Origin: Kocuria sp. cx-455
GTDB taxonomy: Bacteria > Actinomycetota > Actinomycetes > Actinomycetales > Micrococcaceae
Length of the DNA stretch: 64,000 bases
Reading direction: 5' to 3'
Assembly: GCF_014698015.1 (NCBI RefSeq)
Contig: NZ_JACXBS010000008.1
Location: 1-64,000, forward strand
Part shown: piece after piece, positions 37,182 to 47,915 of the stretch
How the letters are laid out: each line of letters starts with the position of its first letter
How positions within the stretch are numbered: position 1 is the first letter of the stretch
The notes under the pieces: generated by a model
Told to the model about the DNA's origin: nothing
The model's input: only the letters and a program-made list of their open reading frames with translations
The model's database searches: none
Translations under genes and position numbers: made by a program

Positions 37182-37216
37182 CATGAACCGCCGCGTCCAA
37201 GACGCGGCGGTTCATG
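37182..37216 (-). terminator. Perfect hairpin terminator after cstA-ybdD
   Basis: Arms of 16 bases (37182-37197 and 37201-37216) are perfectly complementary around a CAA loop, just downstream of the ybdD stop and upstream of the next minus-strand gene. Confidence 0.75.
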
Positions 37217-37224
37217 GTATCGCT

Positions 37225-37442
37225 TCAGCAGCACCGACCCTGCGGGTTATGGTCCTGCCAGTCCTGGTAATCCCTCCAGAACTCGCGTTCCGTCATGGGC
37301 CGGCCGGGTTGTCCACTTGCTCGGTGGTAGTCCAGGTACTTCTCGTACTTGTCCGCGCCCAGCACCCCGTTGCCGAACCGGAGTGCGGAACGGGCCCAAG
37401 ACCGTACAAGCTCCCGGAGCGGAGCGGTCCGTGAATCCGACA

Positions 37443-37443
<1 letters not shown>
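37225..37443 (-). CDS. YbdD/YjiX-family small protein (CstA partner)
   Basis: A 72-residue protein with KYEKYLDYHRASGQPGRPM and REFWRDYQDWQDHNPQGRCC, the signature of the YbdD/YjiX family. These small proteins are encoded after CstA/BtsT transporters and in enterobacteria are needed for their pyruvate uptake activity. Its ATG overlaps the cstA stop (TGATG), so the two are translationally coupled. Confidence 0.9.
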
Positions 37444-39731
<2,288 letters not shown>

Positions 39732-39851
39732 GGGGAAGCTCCGAATCTTGTGTAAATTCACTCAGAATCCAGGGGGATTCCGCAAGCGGGATTCTATTCC
39801 AGATGAGGCACATCACAAACCATTGCGGCCACCGCCAGCAAGAAATGGCGC

Positions 39852-40835
39852 TCACATGGTCAGGAGTACCTTGCCGATGTGCGACCCGGAATCGAAGTAT
39901 TCATGTGCTTCACGCACCCGCTCCAGGGGGAAGGTCTTGGCCGTAATGGGTCGGACTTCACCGGACTTCACGTGCGGCCACACGATCTGGCGCACCGCGC
40001 CCATGATTTGGGCCTTCTCGCTCAGGGGACGCGAGCGCAGCGTGGTACCAATGACCGCGCCTCGCTTGTTCATCAGGCGCCCAATGTTCAACTCTCCCTT
40101 GACCCCGCCCTGCATCCCGATGATGGTGATACGACCGTTGGTCGCCAACGCCTTGACGTTGGGCTCCAGGTACTTGGCGCCCACGACGTCCAGGATCACG
40201 TCCGCACCGTGGCCGTCGGTGAGTTCCATGACCCGTTCCACGAAGTCTTGGTCCTTGTACTTGATGGCCGTGGCACCGAGCTCGCTCACGAAATCGGCCT
40301 TCTCCTGGCTGCCGACCGTGGCCAGCACGGTCAGCCCCAGTGCCGTGGCCACCTGGATGGCATGGGTTCCGATTCCACCGGTGCCCCCGTGCACCAGCAA
40401 GGTCTCCCCCTCCCGCGCGTTCGCTGCCATGAACACGTTGGAGAACACGGTGGCCGCCACCTCGGGCAGGCCTGCCGCCTCGACGAGATCCATTCCCTCC
40501 GGCGCGGGGAGCACCTGCGGCCATGGCGCCACGACCTTGTCCGCGTAACCACCGGAATCCAGCAGCGCCACCACCTTGTCGCCCACGGTGAGTCCCGCTT
40601 CTGCCGGCACCTCGGGACCGAGTTCGGCAATCGTTCCGGAGACTTCCAACCCGAATATGTCTGTCGCATCCGGCGGCACGGGGTAATTGCCCTGCCGCTG
40701 CAGCACATCCGCACGGTTGAGACCCGCGGCTGCCACCTCGATCAGCACCCCGTCCCCCGTGGTTAAGGGATCGTCTACTTCCGTGACCTTCAGGACCTCG
40801 GGACCACCCGATTCACTATCTCGTACCGCGCGCAT
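39852..40835 (-). CDS. NAD(P)H-quinone oxidoreductase, zeta-crystallin/PIG3 family
   Basis: A 327-residue zinc-free medium-chain dehydrogenase/reductase. It has AAGLNRADVLQRQGNYP, FGLEVSGTIAELGPEV, and the NADPH-binding LLVHGGTGGIGTHAIQVATALG. The later IGMQGGVKGELNIGRLMNKR block matches PIG3-type quinone reductases. It probably reduces quinones or enones in a detoxification role. Separated from cstA by about 120 bases; likely its own transcript. Confidence 0.92.
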   Translation of the reverse strand: MRAVRDSESGGPEVLKVTEVDDPLTTGDGVLIEVAAAGLNRADVLQRQGNYPVPPDATDIFGLEVSGTIAELGPEVPAEAGLTVGDKVVALLDSGGYADKVVAPWPQVLPAPEGMDLVEAAGLPEVAATVFSNVFMAANAREGETLLVHGGTGGIGTHAIQVATALGLTVLATVGSQEKADFVSELGATAIKYKDQDFVERVMELTDGHGADVILDVVGAKYLEPNVKALATNGRITIIGMQGGVKGELNIGRLMNKRGAVIGTTLRSRPLSEKAQIMGAVRQIVWPHVKSGEVRPITAKTFPLERVREAHEYFDSGSHIGKVLLTM

Positions 40836-40960
40836 GATTTCTCCCTCTCGCTGGTTGTTCTCCTGCCGTTTCCATCCTGGCGCGGATTGCGGGGCGCGGC
40901 TAGCCGACGACGCCGCGCGGCGGGTTCGCCACGCGCATCACCGGCCCGAGCGGCGTCGTA

Positions 40961-40990
40961 TTGGCCCTGCGCCTAGCGCCGTGGAATAAT
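40961..40990 (+). promoter_or_regulatory. Probable promoter of tRNA-Ser
   Basis: TTGGCC (40961-40966) and AATAAT (40985-40990) are 18 bases apart, ending 45 bases before the tRNA. Confidence 0.45.
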
Positions 40991-41035
40991 GACGTGTCGT
41001 TCGCGACCGCCCCCACGGGCGGCTGCGAACGCTCA

Positions 41036-41123
41036 GGAAGGTTGTCCGAGCGGCCTAAGGAGCTGGTCTTGAAAACCAGTGTGCGGTAACCCCGTACCAA
41101 GGGTTCAAATCCCTTACCTTCCG
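41036..41123 (+). tRNA. tRNA-Ser(TGA)
   Basis: An 88-base class II tRNA: acceptor GGAAGGT/ACCTTCC, anticodon stem CTGGT/ACCAG with loop CTTGAAA (anticodon TGA), a long variable arm, T arm AAGGG/CCCTT with TTCAAAT, and discriminator G as usual for serine tRNAs. CCA is not encoded. Confidence 0.95.
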
Positions 41124-41135
41124 CCTTTGACAAGG

Positions 41136-41173
41136 GCCCCCGCCCCCGTGACCACGGAGGAGCGGGGGCTTTT
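41136..41173 (+). terminator. Intrinsic terminator after tRNA-Ser
   Basis: Outer stem GCCCCCGC (41136-41143) / GCGGGGGC (41162-41169) encloses an inner stem CCGTG...CACGG and is followed by TTTT. Confidence 0.8.
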
Positions 41174-41269
41174 GTCATCTCACCCCTACCCTGTACAGGG
41201 CCTATCCTTCCGGCAATTAATAAGTAGGGGACTGCCCCGACTTTCCCTGACTCTCGGGGTTGATGGTTT

Positions 41270-42136
41270 TCAGGCGGCTTTGAGGCCGTGATTGATGGTC
41301 TCAAACTCGACCGGCGTGAGGCGACCGAGGCGGCGTTGGCGGCGCCGACGGTGATAGGACTTCTCGATCCAGGTCACGATCGCCAGCCGTAGCTCGTCCC
41401 GGCTCGACCAGCGCTGCCGATCCAGCACGTTCTTTTGAAGCAGGGCGAAAAAGGACTCCATGGCGGCGTTGTCTGCGCACGCCCCGACCCTACCCATCGA
41501 CCCCACGAGGTCGTGATGGGCGAGCTCGTGCACGAACTTCCGGGCACGAAATTGACTGCCGCGGTCGCTGTGGACCACGCAGCCGGCCACCGTGCCTCGG
41601 CGGGCCACCGCGCTGCGCAGGGCCGTGACCGCCAAAGACGCCTTCATGCGGCTGTCGATGGAATAGCCGACGATCCGGTTGGAGTAGACGTCCTTGATCG
41701 CGCAGAGGTAGAGCTTGCCCTCATCGGTGCGATGCTCCGTCAGATCCGTGAGCCACAGCTCGTTCGGGGCGCCGGCGGTGAAGTCGCGCTCCACCAGGTC
41801 GTCGTGGACCGGTGGACCGGGCTTGCGGTTGAGCCCGCGCTTCTTGGAATGGACGCTGAAGAGCCGCTGGGCCGAGCACAGCCGCTGCACGCGGTTCTCA
41901 CCGGCGGTGATGCCGTGGTCGGGCAGCTCGTCGGCGATGAACCTGTAGCCGAACGCAGGATCCTCGGCGTGGATAGCGATGGCGGCGTCGATCAGGTGGG
42001 CGTCGTCCCAGTCCCGGTCGGTGACGGGCTTGGCGCGCCATTCGTAGAAGGACTGCTTGGAGAAGCCCAGCACCCGGCAGGTCACCGCGACGGGGATCCC
42101 GTCAGCGGCCAGGTCGAGGACCAGCGGGTATGTCAT
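41270..42136 (-). CDS. IS3-family transposase OrfB (DDE integrase catalytic domain)
   Basis: A 288-residue rve-type integrase. DDE residues are visible in WLTDLTEH, VVHSDRGSQF and DNAAMESFFALLQK. It ends in the RRRRQRRLGRLTPVEFE motif typical of IS3 transposases. It overlaps OrfA by 4 bases and is probably made as an OrfAB fusion by -1 frameshifting. Confidence 0.94.
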   Translation of the reverse strand: MTYPLVLDLAADGIPVAVTCRVLGFSKQSFYEWRAKPVTDRDWDDAHLIDAAIAIHAEDPAFGYRFIADELPDHGITAGENRVQRLCSAQRLFSVHSKKRGLNRKPGPPVHDDLVERDFTAGAPNELWLTDLTEHRTDEGKLYLCAIKDVYSNRIVGYSIDSRMKASLAVTALRSAVARRGTVAGCVVHSDRGSQFRARKFVHELAHHDLVGSMGRVGACADNAAMESFFALLQKNVLDRQRWSSRDELRLAIVTWIEKSYHRRRRQRRLGRLTPVEFETINHGLKAA

Positions 42137-42417
42137 TTTGGGGGCAACTCGCGGGCAAAGAAGGCCGCGGCCCGGCGCAGGATCTCGTTCTCCTGCTCGA
42201 GCAGCCGGTTACGCCGCTTCAGCGCCTTCAGCTCCTCGGCCTCAGCGGTGGTGACGCCGGGGCGGACACCGTCGTCGACGTCGGCCTTGCGCAACCAGTT
42301 GTGCAAGGTGGCTTCTGAGATCCCGAAATCGCGGGCGATCTGCGACAGCGGCGCCTCGTGCTTGCGGGCCACCGCCACCACGTCGCGGCGGAACTCCTCG
42401 GGGTAGGGCTTGGGCAT
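42133..42417 (-). CDS. IS3-family transposase OrfA (helix-turn-helix)
   Basis: A 94-residue DNA-binding subunit with PYPEEFRRDVVAVARKHEAP, the helix-turn-helix LSQIARDFGISEATLHNWL and a C-terminal leucine-zipper-like LKALKRRNRLLEQENEIL. The ATG at 42417 follows AAGGA. An ATG at 42450 would add 11 residues unlike the family. Confidence 0.93.
   Translation of the reverse strand: MPKPYPEEFRRDVVAVARKHEAPLSQIARDFGISEATLHNWLRKADVDDGVRPGVTTAEAEELKALKRRNRLLEQENEILRRAAAFFARELPPK
42136..42142 (-). other. Programmed -1 frameshift heptamer of the IS3 element
   Basis: On the minus strand CCCAAAA (X XXY YYZ pattern) lies directly before the OrfA TGA, and OrfB is in the -1 frame. This is the expected signal for making OrfAB transposase. 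Confidence 0.6.
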
Positions 42418-42541
42418 GGAAACATCCTTACCGTGAGCAGAGATCCTCACAAGTCAGGAGTCAGGTAAACCGGGGGCAGTCCCTAGACTGTGAATTGCGT
42501 CACGTCCCAGCTTTCACACCTCCAGCCGAGAGGCCGTTGCC

Positions 42542-43309
42542 GTGAAGAAGCAATCCTTGTTCGCCGTTCCAACCCTCGCCATCGGGGTACTGGCTCTGGC
42601 GGCCCGTCCGGCCGCCGCAGCTGACACCTGGTCCTTCCAGGCGCAGCTGGCGCCCGCCAACAACAGCACCGCCGCCGGTACCGCCATGGTCGATGTCACC
42701 GGTGATCAAGCCAGGATCACCGTGAATGTGACCGGCGCTCCCGCACTGATGCAGGGCATGCCTTACGCCCACGCCCAGCACATCCACATCGGTGGCCAGG
42801 GCGTGTGTGCCCCGCCCACTGCGGACGCCAACGCAGACGGCGCGGTGGACTCGATGGAGGGGCAACCCTTCACCGGCGCCATTGCCGTCTCCCTGACCAG
42901 CGCCGGCGACGTCAGCCCCGCATCGGGCGCTGCGGCGGACCGGTATCCGACCGGGGGCAGCTACTCCTATCAGCGCACCGTCACTCTGGACGCCGCAACG
43001 CTGAATGCCCTGCAGGCGGGCAACGCGGTGATCAACATCCACGGTGCGGATCCGGCGGCGCTGTCGGCCCCGGCGCAAAATGCCGTGAACCCGATGAATC
43101 CTGCCCTGCCGTTGGCCACTGACATCCCGATTGCATGCGGTGAGTTCGTGGCCGCGCAGATGCAGGTACCCGAGGGCCCGGCAGACACCGGAGTGGAGAC
43201 CGCCGGCGGAGTCGGCGCCAACGGTCTGGCCGGGATGGGCGTGCTCGGGATCCTCGCCGCGGGGGCTGCGGCGCTGGGTCTGCGCCGGCGCGCCGTGAGC
43301 CGCCGCTGA
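42542..43309 (+). CDS. CHRD-domain surface protein with sorting-signal-like C-terminus
   Basis: A 255-residue secreted protein: signal peptide ending at AARPAAAA, then a CHRD-type domain (WSFQAQLAPANNSTAAGTAM, HAQHIHIGGQGVC, NAVINIHG). The C-terminus has GPADTG, a hydrophobic run (MGVLGILAAGAAALGL) and a basic tail (RRRAVSRR), which is the architecture of a cell-wall sorting signal. PADTG differs by one residue from the LAXTG motif. GAGAGG precedes the GTG start. The sortase gene 16 bases downstream is the likely anchoring enzyme. The IS3 element ends 58 bases upstream, so its native promoter may be cut or replaced. Confidence 0.82.
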   Translation: MKKQSLFAVPTLAIGVLALAARPAAAADTWSFQAQLAPANNSTAAGTAMVDVTGDQARITVNVTGAPALMQGMPYAHAQHIHIGGQGVCAPPTADANADGAVDSMEGQPFTGAIAVSLTSAGDVSPASGAAADRYPTGGSYSYQRTVTLDAATLNALQAGNAVINIHGADPAALSAPAQNAVNPMNPALPLATDIPIACGEFVAAQMQVPEGPADTGVETAGGVGANGLAGMGVLGILAAGAAALGLRRRAVSRR

Positions 43310-43325
43310 CCGGCGGAACCGTTCC

Positions 43326-44030
43326 GTGCCCAAGCACCGCGTTGAGTCCCGCCACCTCCCGCTGGGGGTGGCGGGACTTGCCGTGGTGCTTGCCCTGTGG
43401 TGCACGGCGGACGGCACCGGCCCCGCGACGTCGGCACCGCCCACGGACACGACCGCGGCTTCTCTGCACGTGAGTGCCACCGGCGCGGCGGGCGCGGCAG
43501 CGATCCCGGTGCCCCCGCCCTCCAGCTCGACGAGCACTCCGAGACCCACCGGCGTGCCACCCTCGGATGACGGGCCCGTTTCTACGCCCGCGCGACTCGT
43601 AGTGGATCGGATCGGGCTCAGCAATGACCTGATGCAGCTGGGGCGTCGTCCCGATCGCACCCTCGAGGTCCCCCCGGAGGGGCCCGGCTCCCCCGCCGGA
43701 TGGTACCGGGATTCCCCGGCACCAGGGCAGCCTGGGCCGGCTATGCTGCTCGGGCATGTGAATGCCACCGGAGGCGGGCCAGAGGTCTTCGCGGACTTGC
43801 ATGCGTTGGTGCCCGGTGACGGCATTCGCGTGGACCGTGAGGACGGGTCGCACGCCATGTTCGTGGTGGAAGCCGTGGAACGGTATGCCAAGGACACCTT
43901 TCCCACGCTGCGCGTCTACGGCAACACGGCCGGCCCCGAACTGCGGCTCATCACCTGCGACGGCTACGACCCACACAGCGGTGCGTTCAACGACAACCTG
44001 GTGGTGTACGCCAAGCTCGTCGCACCGTGA
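43326..44030 (+). CDS. Sortase, class F-like
   Basis: A 234-residue protein with an N-terminal membrane anchor (LGVAGLAVVLALWC), a Thr/Pro/Ser-rich linker (~30-90) and a sortase barrel. The catalytic histidine is His144 (MLLGHVNA) and the cysteine is Cys211 (LRLITCDGYD). The GPEVFADLHALVPGD segment and the DNLVVYAKL end fit class F. I do not see the arginine usually expected a few residues after the cysteine; the matching segment is PHSGAFNDN. It probably anchors the preceding CHRD protein. Confidence 0.84.
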   Translation: MPKHRVESRHLPLGVAGLAVVLALWCTADGTGPATSAPPTDTTAASLHVSATGAAGAAAIPVPPPSSSTSTPRPTGVPPSDDGPVSTPARLVVDRIGLSNDLMQLGRRPDRTLEVPPEGPGSPAGWYRDSPAPGQPGPAMLLGHVNATGGGPEVFADLHALVPGDGIRVDREDGSHAMFVVEAVERYAKDTFPTLRVYGNTAGPELRLITCDGYDPHSGAFNDNLVVYAKLVAP

Positions 44031-44042
44031 GAAGCGGTGGCG

Positions 44043-45737
44043 TCAGAAGCCCACGGCCCGGCGGATCTCCTCACTGATTCGCTCGAGGCGGGCCTCCGCC
44101 TGCCCGCGTGGGATCTCGGCGTTGTCGTCGACCGGCAGAACCACTTCCAGGTAGCACTTGAGCTTGGGCTCCGTGCCGGAGGGGCGCACGATCACGCGGT
44201 CGTCGGCCTCGGTACGCAGCACCACGCCCTCGGTGGGCAACAGTTCGGGTCCGCCCTTGGACAGGTCCGTGTACTCGACCACCGGGGAACCGGCCAGTTC
44301 CGCGGGAGGGTTCTCACGCAGCCGCTGCATGCCCTGCGGGATCAGCTCGAGATCGGCCACGCGGAACGTCAACGGTGCGGTGGCGTAGAGCCCGTGCAAA
44401 CGCGCCAGCCGGTCCAGTTCGCCCTGCACCGTGGCGTTCGAGTGCTTGAGCCGGTGCACGTAGGAGGCCACCCGCACCGCGGTGGTGATGCCGTCCTTGT
44501 CGCGCACGGCCAGCGGGTCGGTGCAGTAGCCAATGGCTTCCTCGTAACCGAACCGCAGCCCGGGCGTGCGGGCGATCCATTTGAAGCCGGTTAGGGTTTG
44601 CCGGAACTTCAGACCGTGATGCTCGGCGATCCGTCCGAGCAACCGTCCGGAGACGATCGAGCAGGCCAGGGTGTCACCGCTGCGTTCGGGGTCCGACGCC
44701 GCATGCTCACCCAACAGCGCGCCCAGCTCGTCACCGGTGAGCCGCCGCCACGTGGTGTCCCCGGCGTGCGAGACGCTCGGAATCGCAATGGCGCAGCGAT
44801 CAGCATCCGGGTCCAATGCAACGACCACGTCCGCGTCTTCTTCCGACCCCAGCGCAAGCGCCAGGTCCATGGCCCCCGGTTCCTCGGGGTTGGGGAAGAC
44901 CACCGTGGGGAACGCCGGATCCGGCCGCGCCTGCTCCGGAACCACCGTGACGTTCGGGAATCCGGCGCGTTCCAACACGCGCACCGCGGTCTCCCCGCCC
45001 ACGCCGTGCATGGGGGTCAGGACTATGCGCACGTCCGATTGCTCATCGGTGCCGCGCAGGGAGGCCGCGCGGGAGATGTATCCGTCGAGCAACGACTCGC
45101 CCGCCCACTCCACGGACTCACGGTTCCGGGGCACCTCATTGGCGGGTGGCGCGGCCGCAATGCGTTCGGCAATGTGAGCGTCATCCGGGGGCACGATCTG
45201 CACGCCGCGCTCGTCGTCCGCATTCACCGCCCGGCCACCCAGGTACACCTTGTACCCGTTGTCGGCCGGAGGGTTGTGGGAGGCCGTGACCATCACGCCC
45301 GCGTCCGCTCCCAGTTCCCGCACGGCATAGGCCACCACGGGGGTGGGTAACTGCGCGGGCAATCGAATGGCTCGGCAGCCGGCGGCAGCGAGGACGGCGG
45401 CGGCGTCGGCGGCGAAATCCTCGGAACCGTGGCGAGCGTCGCAACCGACGACCACCACGGGCCGTTCCCCCACACGCTCGGTGAGGAACGCCGCGAGACC
45501 GGCGGTCGCGCGAATGACCACCGCGCAGTTCATCCGGGATTCGCCCGCACCCACGGCGGCACGCAACCCGGCCGTGCCGAACACGAGCGGACCCGCGAAC
45601 CGAGTCGCCAGATCCTCCAGGGCGGCTTGATCGTTGGACTCGACACCGCCCACGAGTGCTTCGAGCTCGGCGCGCGTGATCGGATCGGGATCCTGCGCGA
45701 TCCAGTTGCGGACAGTCGATAAGAGTTCAGCAGTCAT
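44043..45737 (-). CDS. Alpha-D-phosphohexomutase-family phosphomutase (candidate phosphopentomutase)
   Basis: A 564-residue four-domain phosphomutase with active-site Ser153 in TASHNPPADNGYKVYLGG, metal loop VALDPDADRCAIA, sugar-binding GYEEAIGYC and phosphate-binding IVRPSGTEPKLKCYLE. It belongs to the long PgmB/PGM2-like branch. It is the last gene of deoA-deoC-pgm and no deoB is present. In that context it may convert deoxyribose 1-phosphate from DeoA to the 5-phosphate used by DeoC, as human PGM2 does; phosphoglucomutase activity is the alternative. Confidence 0.88.
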   Translation of the reverse strand: MTAELLSTVRNWIAQDPDPITRAELEALVGGVESNDQAALEDLATRFAGPLVFGTAGLRAAVGAGESRMNCAVVIRATAGLAAFLTERVGERPVVVVGCDARHGSEDFAADAAAVLAAAGCRAIRLPAQLPTPVVAYAVRELGADAGVMVTASHNPPADNGYKVYLGGRAVNADDERGVQIVPPDDAHIAERIAAAPPANEVPRNRESVEWAGESLLDGYISRAASLRGTDEQSDVRIVLTPMHGVGGETAVRVLERAGFPNVTVVPEQARPDPAFPTVVFPNPEEPGAMDLALALGSEEDADVVVALDPDADRCAIAIPSVSHAGDTTWRRLTGDELGALLGEHAASDPERSGDTLACSIVSGRLLGRIAEHHGLKFRQTLTGFKWIARTPGLRFGYEEAIGYCTDPLAVRDKDGITTAVRVASYVHRLKHSNATVQGELDRLARLHGLYATAPLTFRVADLELIPQGMQRLRENPPAELAGSPVVEYTDLSKGGPELLPTEGVVLRTEADDRVIVRPSGTEPKLKCYLEVVLPVDDNAEIPRGQAEARLERISEEIRRAVGF

Positions 45738-45765
45738 GCGTACCTCCGCAGGGTGAGCGGGTGAA

Positions 45766-46422
45766 TTAGTCGGACAGGCCGTCGAGCACGGCGCGGGAGC
45801 CGGACAGGCCCAATCGGGTGGCCCCGGCCTCGACCATGGCCAGCGCGGCCTCGGTGCTGCGGATCCCGCCGGAGGCCTTGATGCCCAGGCGACCGCCCAC
45901 GGTGTCCGCCATGAGGCGCACGGCCTCGACCGATGCCCCTCCGGCGGGGTGGAAACCCGTGGACGTCTTCACGAAGTCCGCGCCCGCCGCCTCGGCGGCC
46001 TTGCATGCGGCCACGATCTCGCCATCGGTCAGGGCCGCGGATTCGATGATGACCTTCAGCACCACGTTTGCGGGGCAGGATCCACGGACCGCCGCGATTT
46101 CCGCCTGCACCGCGTCCCAGGCCCCGGCCTTGGCCAGACCCAGATTAATGACCATGTCCACTTCATCCACGCCGGCGGCCACGGAATCCGCGGCTTCGGC
46201 GGCCTTAACGGTTGCTTCATGGGCTCCGGAGGGGAAACCGCACACGGTGGCCAGCTTGACGCCCTCGGGCAGCTCGACGTTCAGCCGCGACGGGGAGACG
46301 CAAATGGAGAAGGTGCCCAGCTCACCGGCCTCGCGGGCCAGCTCGTTCACCTGCTCCGCGGTGGCCTCGGGCTTGAGCAGCGTGTGATCGATCATCGTGG
46401 CCAGTTCGGCGCGGGTGGTCAT
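45766..46422 (-). CDS. deoC: Deoxyribose-phosphate aldolase
   Basis: A 218-residue class I aldolase that cleaves 2-deoxyribose 5-phosphate to acetaldehyde and glyceraldehyde 3-phosphate. Visible are [34 protein letters not shown] and the Schiff-base Lys152 in [13 protein letters not shown]. It lies between deoA and the phosphomutase gene, all on the minus strand. Confidence 0.96.
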   Translation of the reverse strand: MTTRAELATMIDHTLLKPEATAEQVNELAREAGELGTFSICVSPSRLNVELPEGVKLATVCGFPSGAHEATVKAAEAADSVAAGVDEVDMVINLGLAKAGAWDAVQAEIAAVRGSCPANVVLKVIIESAALTDGEIVAACKAAEAAGADFVKTSTGFHPAGGASVEAVRLMADTVGGRLGIKASGGIRSTEAALAMVEAGATRLGLSGSRAVLDGLSD

Positions 46423-46464
46423 GACATTAACTCCTTGGTTCTGTGAGCCGGGCGGGATGTGGGG

Positions 46465-47760
46465 TCAGGAGATCCGGTCGAGCACGACGTCGTCGCGTGC
46501 GCCGGTGCCCTCGGCCGCCCCGGGATCAATGGTGTAGCCGCCGCGCAGGGAATCCAGCGCGCGGTCGAAACGGTCCGGGGTGTCCGTGTGGAGGGTGAAC
46601 AGTTTCTGGCCCTTGGTGATCTTGTCGCCGGGAACCGCGTGGATCTCGATACCGGCACCGGCCTGCACGGGATCCTGCTGGCGAGCGCGGCCGGCACCCA
46701 GGCGCCACGACGCCACACCCACGGAAAGCGCGTCCATCTCGGTCATGACGCCGTCCTCGTCGGCCGTGACCTCGTGGGTGTCGGTGGCCACCGGCAGCGG
46801 GGCGTCCGGGTCGCCGCCCTGGGCGGAGATCATGCGCTTCCAGGTGTCCATGGCGCGGCCGTCCTTGAGGGCCTCCGCCACGTCCGGGTTCTTGACGCCC
46901 GCTGCCTCGAGCATTTCCCGGGCCAGGGCAACGGTCAGGCGAACGACGTCGCTCGGGCCGCCACCTGCCAGGACCTCCACGGACTCGCGGACCTCCAGGG
47001 CGTTGCCCACGGTCAGGCCCAGCGGGCGGGACATGTCGGTCAGCAGCGCCACGGTGTTCACACCGGCGTCGGTGCCGAGGTCGACCATGGTGCGCGCGAG
47101 CTCGCGGGCGTCCGCTTCCTTCTTCATGAACGCACCGGGACCCACCTTGACGTCCAGCACCAGGGCGCCGGTGCCCTCGGCGATCTTCTTGGACATGATC
47201 GAGGACGCGATCAGCGGAATGCAGTCCACGGTGGAAGTGATGTCGCGCAGGGCGTAGAGCTTCTTGTCCGCGGGGGCCAGGCCGGAGCCGGCCGCGCAGA
47301 TCACGGCACCCACGTCCTCCAGGATGGACATCATGCGGTCATTGGAGAGATCCGCCTGCCAGCCCGGGATGGCCTCGAGCTTGTCCAGGGTGCCGCCGGT
47401 GTGGCCCAACCCGCGGCCGGAAAGCTGCGGAACGGCCACGCCGTAGGAGGCGACCAGGGGTGCCAGCGGCAGGGTGATCTTGTCACCCACGCCACCGGTG
47501 GAGTGCTTGTCGGTGGTGGCTTTGGAGAGGGCCTTGAAGTTCATGGTCTCGCCGGAGTCGATCATTGCCCGAGTCCAGCGGGCGATCTCCTCGCGGTCCA
47601 TCCCGTTGAGGAAAATGGCCATGGCCAGCGCGGACATCTGCTCATCGGCAACCACGCCGCGGGTGTAGGCATCAATCACCCAATCAATGGCGTCCATGGG
47701 CAACTTCTGACGGTCTCGCTTGATTCGGATGACATCCACGGCGTCGTAGGCCTCGACCAT
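46465..47760 (-). CDS. deoA: Thymidine phosphorylase
   Basis: A 431-residue pyrimidine-nucleoside phosphorylase that releases thymine and deoxyribose 1-phosphate. Family blocks are VDVIRIKRD, TDKHSTGGVGDKITLPLAPL and QLSGRGLGHTGGTLDKLEAI. I chose the ATG at 47760, preceded by GAGGGAG; a GTG at 47826 lengthens it by 22 residues without a ribosome binding site. First gene of the minus-strand deo operon, divergent from nupC. Confidence 0.94.
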   Translation of the reverse strand: MVEAYDAVDVIRIKRDRQKLPMDAIDWVIDAYTRGVVADEQMSALAMAIFLNGMDREEIARWTRAMIDSGETMNFKALSKATTDKHSTGGVGDKITLPLAPLVASYGVAVPQLSGRGLGHTGGTLDKLEAIPGWQADLSNDRMMSILEDVGAVICAAGSGLAPADKKLYALRDITSTVDCIPLIASSIMSKKIAEGTGALVLDVKVGPGAFMKKEADARELARTMVDLGTDAGVNTVALLTDMSRPLGLTVGNALEVRESVEVLAGGGPSDVVRLTVALAREMLEAAGVKNPDVAEALKDGRAMDTWKRMISAQGGDPDAPLPVATDTHEVTADEDGVMTEMDALSVGVASWRLGAGRARQQDPVQAGAGIEIHAVPGDKITKGQKLFTLHTDTPDRFDRALDSLRGGYTIDPGAAEGTGARDDVVLDRIS

Positions 47761-47847
47761 CGCGATCACTCCCTCGGGATAGCGGTTTGAGAACACCCGT
47801 TCCTGGCTTGTGGAACCGGTGCTCACATCCTAAGCTGCTCATGAGAA

Positions 47848-47874
47848 ATTTTGTCAATTGGACTTTTGACAAAT
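47848..47874. promoter_or_regulatory. Palindrome spanning both divergent deo promoters
   Basis: TTTGTCAA (to 47857) and TTGACAAA (from 47866) form a perfect 8-bp inverted repeat with an 8-base spacer, extended by A/T matches outside. Each arm contains a consensus TTGACA -35 hexamer, one pointing to nupC and one to deoA. On the deoA side TAGGAT follows 19 bases downstream. A regulator bound here would block both promoters; the SorC-type DeoR encoded after nupC is the obvious candidate. Confidence 0.65.
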
Positions 47875-47915
47875 GTTCGCGCCGGTACGGCGCCCCATGC
47901 GAAGGCAGGATCATC

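Larger units (their letters stand above)
41228..42483 (-). mobile_element. IS3-family insertion sequence, intact, with 3-bp target duplication
   Basis: The 1256-bp element has imperfect ~25-bp terminal inverted repeats starting GGGACTGCCCC at both ends and sharing a CCTGACTC block further in. The triplet TAG flanks both ends (41225-41227 and 42484-42486), a typical 3-bp IS3 target duplication. It encodes OrfA and OrfB on the minus strand with a frameshift signal between them. Both frames are complete, so it is likely still active and recently inserted. Confidence 0.9.
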
